Origin: Amorphophallus konjac
Lineage: Eukaryota; Streptophyta; Magnoliopsida; Alismatales; Araceae
Direction: 5' to 3'
Length of the DNA stretch: 64,000 bases
Assembly: GCA_022559845.1 (NCBI GenBank)
Contig: CM040118.1
Span: 163,576,331 to 163,640,330 of the forward strand
Each line of letters opens with the position of its first letter. The stretch's first letter is position 1. The position numbers and the translations under genes were made by a program. Under the pieces are notes generated by a model that worked only from the letters and a program-made list of their open reading frames with translations, was not told where the DNA came from and ran no database searches. Shown here in pieces: positions 59,731 to 64,000 of the stretch.

Positions 59731-59735
59731 GTTCT

Positions 59736-61277
59736 CGGTGGTTCATTCAGATTACCAATAATATTTTCAAGAGGATGGTCTCTAAGAAATTTAACGTTGG
59801 TGACCTGATTACTTGGATTTTCACTTACCTCCCCCTGAGCTTTAGATTCTTTTGCTTTAGCTTCTTCACTAGATTCTTCATTATGATCATCTTTGGTCTT
59901 CAAGATTTCACCATCAATTTTGTCCCCGCATAAACCAGTTTCAGTTCTAATAGCACACTCATCAAATACAACATGAGGAGATTCTTCAACAATTTTAGAA
60001 TTGAGATTAAAAATCCTGTAGGCTCTAGACTGATCAGAATAACCTAGAAATATTCTAGGTTCACTTTTGGGTTCAAACTTATCAAGGTCTCGTTTAGAAT
60101 TTATATGAACAAAACATTTACAATCGAAAACCTTGAAATGAGCTAGAGAAGGCTTCTTACCCTTAAGAATCTCATAGGGAGTCATTTGAGTTGTGGGTCT
60201 TACCAGGGCTGTATTGATGATGTAAGATGAAGTGTTAATAGCCTCAGCCCAAAACTTCCTTGGTAGGTTACCTTCTGCCAGCATAGTCTGAGCCATCTCA
60301 ACTAAGGTTCGATTTCTTCTCTCCACCACTCCATTCTGCTTTGGAGTTCTTGGTGAGGAGAACCTATGAGTGATGCCATTTACCCTACAAAAATCATCAA
60401 ATTATGAGTTAACGAACTCACCACCATGATCAGACAAAATGTTCAAAATAGCATGCTCATTGGTCTGTTTTATTTTGTAAAAGAACTCCTGAAATTCTTC
60501 AAAGGCTTCATTTTTGTGAGACAAGTAAAAGACCCAAGTAAATCTAGAGAAGTCATCAACAAGCACAAAACCATATCTCTTTCCAGGTAAGCTAATTGAC
60601 CTGGTGGGTCCAAATAGGTCCATGTGAATTAGCTCATATGGTTTAGAAGATAGGTTTTCAGTTCTAGATTTAAATGATTTTCTGGTCTGTTTACATTGGG
60701 TGCATGTCTCACAGACTTTATTGTCATTTTTAAAAGAAATTTCAGGAAGCCCTTTTACCATGCTATGTTTATTCAGTTTATGAAGCACACTATAACTGGC
60801 ATGACCTAATCTACGATGCCATAGGTAGGCTAGGTCATCTTTATTAACATTAAGACAGAGATTAGAGTGTGCTACATCATCTAAGTCTACCATATAGATG
60901 TTATTGACTCTCTTGCTAGTAAATTTCACAGAATCAGAATTAGGTTCATAGATGGTGCATGCAAGAGAGTCAAAGACAACTTTCTGGCCTCTGTCACAGA
61001 GTTGACTTATGCTAAGAAGATTGTAGGCTAATCCTTCAACTAACAACACTTCTTCAATCAAACAGGAAGAGCACTTACCAACCTTTCCCGATCTAATAAT
61101 CCTTCCCTTGGTATTACCTCCAAATGTAACATGACCAGCATCTTTCTTCCCCAACATGCAGAATTTCTCTTTATCTCCGGTCATGTGTCTGGAACAGTCA
61201 CTATCTAGATACCACTTGTTGTGATTGGCTGCCAGGCATACCATCAAGGGAATCAAGTGGAATGATTTGGAACCCAT
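59736..61277 (-). pseudogene. pol: A pol part 1: protease and integrase (split by B)
   Basis: N-terminal part of the A polyprotein. Protease box WYLDSDCSRHMTG near 61190: the Gly of the catalytic DSG is Asp, so activity is doubtful. Then FGGNTKGRII, LWHRRLGHAS, CETCTQCKQTR (zinc site), HMDLFGPTRS, SDHGGEF and NGVVERRNRT (integrase D, D, E), and the linker up to NEPPRT, where B enters. A TAA near 60400 interrupts the frame between the second Asp and the Glu. The pol frame here is offset from the gag frame by one base at the junction (gag TGA at 61253-61255), unlike in B1, where both share a frame. Confidence 0.9.
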
Positions 61278-63329
61278 AACTTCTTGGGTCCCATAAAAAC
61301 ATTTATCTCATACATACTAGAAACTAGATGTTTTGGTATCCACATTTGATTTGGCTTCTTCATAGCAGTTGTGGATCTCTTATCATTCAGTTTTGTCTGC
61401 TTTTTCTTGCCACTTTTATTCTTTGAAAATTATTTCTTAGGTTTGGCTTGTTCCTTCTTTTTGAAATCATTCTAAAATTTTCTTTGCGAGTGATTAGTCC
61501 AACAGGTATTGGGAGTAGTATGTGCACTATAGATCCTGGGCTGACTTGGCATGGAGTTGACAAAGCTACAATAATTCTAACTTCTGAAATTATTGTGCCC
61601 AGTCATATAGGAATTCCAAGGATGGGGCTGATGCCTTTGAGTGGAGTATGAATTCTAAAAATGATTCTGCATTGGCCTCATGTAGAAACTGCCTAGACCT
61701 CCCTTTCCAAAGTTATGATGATAAGTGCTGTGAAATGTAGGGTAGGTAGGAACTGTATTTTAGTAGCCTTGACCTGAGGTTCTTCTACTCGGCCCTTGAT
61801 TCCTAGAGGACTTGTACCCAGATGAAGTAAAATAATTCATCTGTGGAGATTGGTCTATTTTGGTCTTGGGGATTCCTTGAACTCTAGCGCCAGAAGTCTG
61901 ACCCCTAGCTTGTCCATTGGTCTGAGGCATGGGAGTGTATGAGCATGATTCCCTAGACACCTCAATCTTCCTTTTGCCCTTGTCCTTGGCGCTGGGCTTA
62001 GTTTTTTCAATATTTTTCGTTTTGTTCTTTTTCTGACTTTCTCCAGAAGTCATTTTTATCAGGGGTTGAAATGTCCCCTTTTCTGCCACAAAGGAGATAG
62101 TTCTCATGTCAAACCTCTCTTTATTAGTTGGGTTAAAACCCAAACCTTCTTTTTTGAAATTTCCTTTTGTTCCCAAGATGGCATTTAGATTTTCTACACC
62201 TTGTGTCATGCCTTCAAGGGAGTTTTGTTTGTCTTTATTTTCTTTTTCTAAATTTTCTATTGTCTTTTTCAGTTCAGTATTTACACCATTGATAGCATCA
62301 TATTTTTCAGTGGCGATTTTTGTTTCTTCCTTAAAAGCATGGATTTTCATTTTTAGCTCATCAATAGTGTTCTGAAAATTCTCATTTCCCTTTTTCAAAT
62401 CAACTAACATGCTTTTTACTACATTCAGCTTCTTTAAGGGAGTTTTCAGTTCTAAGTTTTCAGTTTGTAAATAAGTAATCTTATCTGACAAAGAAATACC
62501 ATTAGCTAATAAATTCACTTTCTTTTTAAGTGTCTATTCTCCCTATGCATGTCTTCATATGTTTCCAAAATTCTGGCATAAGCATCCTCCCACTCATTCT
62601 GTGTAAAATTGTCAAACGGGGAAATTACCTCATCATCACTTTTTGCCATCAAGCATATCCGGTCTTCTTTCTCACTGTCAGAGGAGCTGCTCTGACTTCC
62701 TTCTTCTTCATCGCTCCAGGTGCTAACCATAGCTTTTCCTTTTTTGGTCTTCCACCTGGGCTGCTTGTCCTTGAGCTCAGGACAATCTGCCTTGAGATGT
62801 CCTGCTTTCCTGCAATTGTAGCAAACAATGGCATCAGTTTTATTTGCATGTTCAGATTTGTGTTTGGACTATCTTTTTCTAGAGAAATACTTTCTTCTTA
62901 GCCCTTTCCCTTCTTTCCTCAAGAATTTCTTGAACTTCCTGGTCATCATAGCAAACTCATCATGATCTTCCTCAGAACTAGTGCGATGTACTCACTGGAT
63001 GACCCTTTGCTAGAATTGACTTTGAGAGCTAGAGGTTTTCTTCTCTTCTCAGACTCATCAACCTGATTAAGGTTCAACTCATATGTCATGAGAGAACCGA
63101 TGAGCTCATCTACAGTGGTTGTAGCTAAGTTTCTAGACTCCTCCACTACAGTGGCCTTTGTATGCCAAATGGGTGTCAAGGATCTTAGAATCTTCCTAAC
63201 AAGCTCATACTCACTATAGGTCTTTCCTAGACTTCTCAAGCTATTAGTGATCACATTCAACCGCGCATACATCTCTAATATGGACTCTTCAGGCTTCATT
63301 TTGAAAGCCTCATACTCAGAGACTAACAT
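61253..63329 (-). pseudogene. gag: A gag, lacking its N-terminal third
   Basis: Same family as the gag at 1-2269. It begins abruptly inside the UBN2-like domain at MLVSEYEAFKMKPEES because a deletion has fused the gene to the LTR (63330-63345 is filler). Intact knuckle CYNCRKAGHLKADC (62782-62823), acidic Ser stretch SQSSSSDSEKEDR, coiled coil (about 62240-62510), basic Ser/Gln-rich tail. Frame breaks separate 62946-63329, 62515-62730 and 61760-62518; further stops lie near 61430 and 61756. Without start codon, primer binding site and LTR end, this copy of A cannot be expressed normally. Confidence 0.85.
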
Positions 63330-63345
63330 TTTCAAAGCCTCATAT

Positions 63346-64000
63346 CTACCGCTGAGCTTTACAGCTTCGCTGTCCGAGGATTTGCCCTTGCCCGCTGACA
63401 CACAGCTTAAAGAAATTCAGGAATTAAAATGGAAACAAATAGACGATGAAACAATGTAGCTCTCTAGGAGCAGATTGACTCTGGATTTGATCCACGAGTC
63501 AATTACAGAGACTGACACTCACACCAGCTCTCTTCTCTCAACCTTACGATACTCTGCTTTCCTTCACCACAGGCTCTCCTTCTGGCTTCACCTCTCAGCT
63601 CTCTGCTCTCTACGGCTTCGAAGACTACTTCTCTCCTTTTTCAGATGCTGCTCTCTCTCTCTCTCTGTGCGCCTCTCGCCGCCTTTGCCTCTTTACGCTT
63701 CTTAGATTACCAAAAGGGCTTTATATGATTTTAGCCTCTGGGGACCCACGAGCTCACCCATTGGGCATGTGGAGAGCTCGTTCCCGCCTTATCGAAGAGG
63801 ACATGCGTCAAGTGTAGATGAATGACCTACTCCACATGGCAGAATCCTCTGGATGCAACTACCTTGGATCACGTGCTCAATCATAAGCATAGAGAGATCT
63901 GAGGCCACGTGCTTCACTTAAGTCTCACGAGCATCTTATCCAGGTTCCCTTGGTCCTTTTTATGGTAAAGTCCATGTCAATAAAGTAAAAGACATTTCAT
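63346..64000 (-). repeat. A 5' LTR, truncated by deletion and by the window edge
   Basis: Matches 3087-3704 of the intact LTR, including the TATA region (near 63720) and the CACGTG boxes (near 63878 and 63907). The U5 end (about 760 bp) is deleted at the left; the U3 array should continue beyond the window. Confidence 0.88.

Larger units (their letters stand above)
2325..64000 (-). mobile_element. Copia element A (SIRE/Maximus-like), host of the nested stack
   Basis: A single Ty1/copia element read on the minus strand. Its parts are a 5' LTR fragment (63346 to the edge), gag (61253-63329), pol part 1 (59736-61277), pol part 2 (13447-15038), a 3' non-coding region (4753-6492 plus 13425-13446) and a 3' LTR (2325-4752). 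The two pol parts join in frame once block B and one TSD copy are removed: the left flank is CTTCT (15034-15038) and the right flank is GTTCT (59731-59735). Domain order is gag, protease, integrase, reverse transcriptase, RNase H, as in Pseudoviridae. The long LTR, long coiled-coil gag and long 3' non-coding stretch suit the SIRE/Maximus lineage; the lineage is inferred from motif resemblance, not from a tree. Confidence 0.9.

Overview
The window looks like intergenic heterochromatin from a large, retrotransposon-rich flowering-plant genome. Everything recognisable is LTR retrotransposon: SIRE/Maximus-like Ty1/copia, chromovirus-type Ty3/gypsy, and two kinds of pol-less element. I see no host gene, tRNA or rRNA gene, or CRISPR array. 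The species cannot be read from the sequence; the GC-rich leader in one LTR family is only a weak hint of a monocot.

Most of the window is one nested stack that can be taken apart with target-site duplications (TSDs). The oldest layer is a copia element, A (minus strand). Its 3' LTR is at 2325-4752 and its truncated 5' LTR runs off the right edge (63346-64000). The 3' LTR of A is also the 5' LTR of a second copy, A2, whose gag fills 1-2269, so A and A2 form an LTR-internal-LTR-internal tandem. Insertions into A: a gag-only gypsy element G1 (6493-13424, TSD TAAAA), 22 bp beyond the pol stop codon; and a 44.7-kb copia block B (15039-59730, TSD AGAAC/AGAAG) that splits the A pol frame. B is itself a tandem: LTR1 (15039-16917), internal B1, LTR2, internal B2, and a 28-bp remnant of a third LTR. 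LTR2 was hit twice: by a pol-less copia element C (26002-37090, TSD CTTTA) and by a chromodomain gypsy element D (37266-54533, plus strand, TSD AGAGG). D in turn carries two solo LTRs, E (39706-42850, TSD ATAAG, in its 5' LTR) and F (44470-47606, TSD ACCAA, in gag). Nesting depth is four.

All coding regions are damaged by stops or frameshifts, many of them readable as C-to-T (or complementary G-to-A) changes, as expected for old methylated elements. C has two LTRs of equal length and looks relatively young. C and G1 have gag but no pol and would need enzymes from other elements.

The most interesting material is non-coding. (1) A, B and C share, about 1.6 kb from the 3' LTR, a roughly 110-nt foldable element whose outer stem is kept by different bases in each family; A has another version inside its LTR. 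(2) The U3 regions of A, B and C carry arrays of a short dispersed motif. In A and B it contains ACCGAC, the core of the DRE/CRT cold- and drought-response element, and CACGTG boxes lie near the promoter. (3) The gypsy LTRs D, E and F each carry a different array of short palindromes. (4) The gag of C carries five CCHC zinc-knuckle positions.
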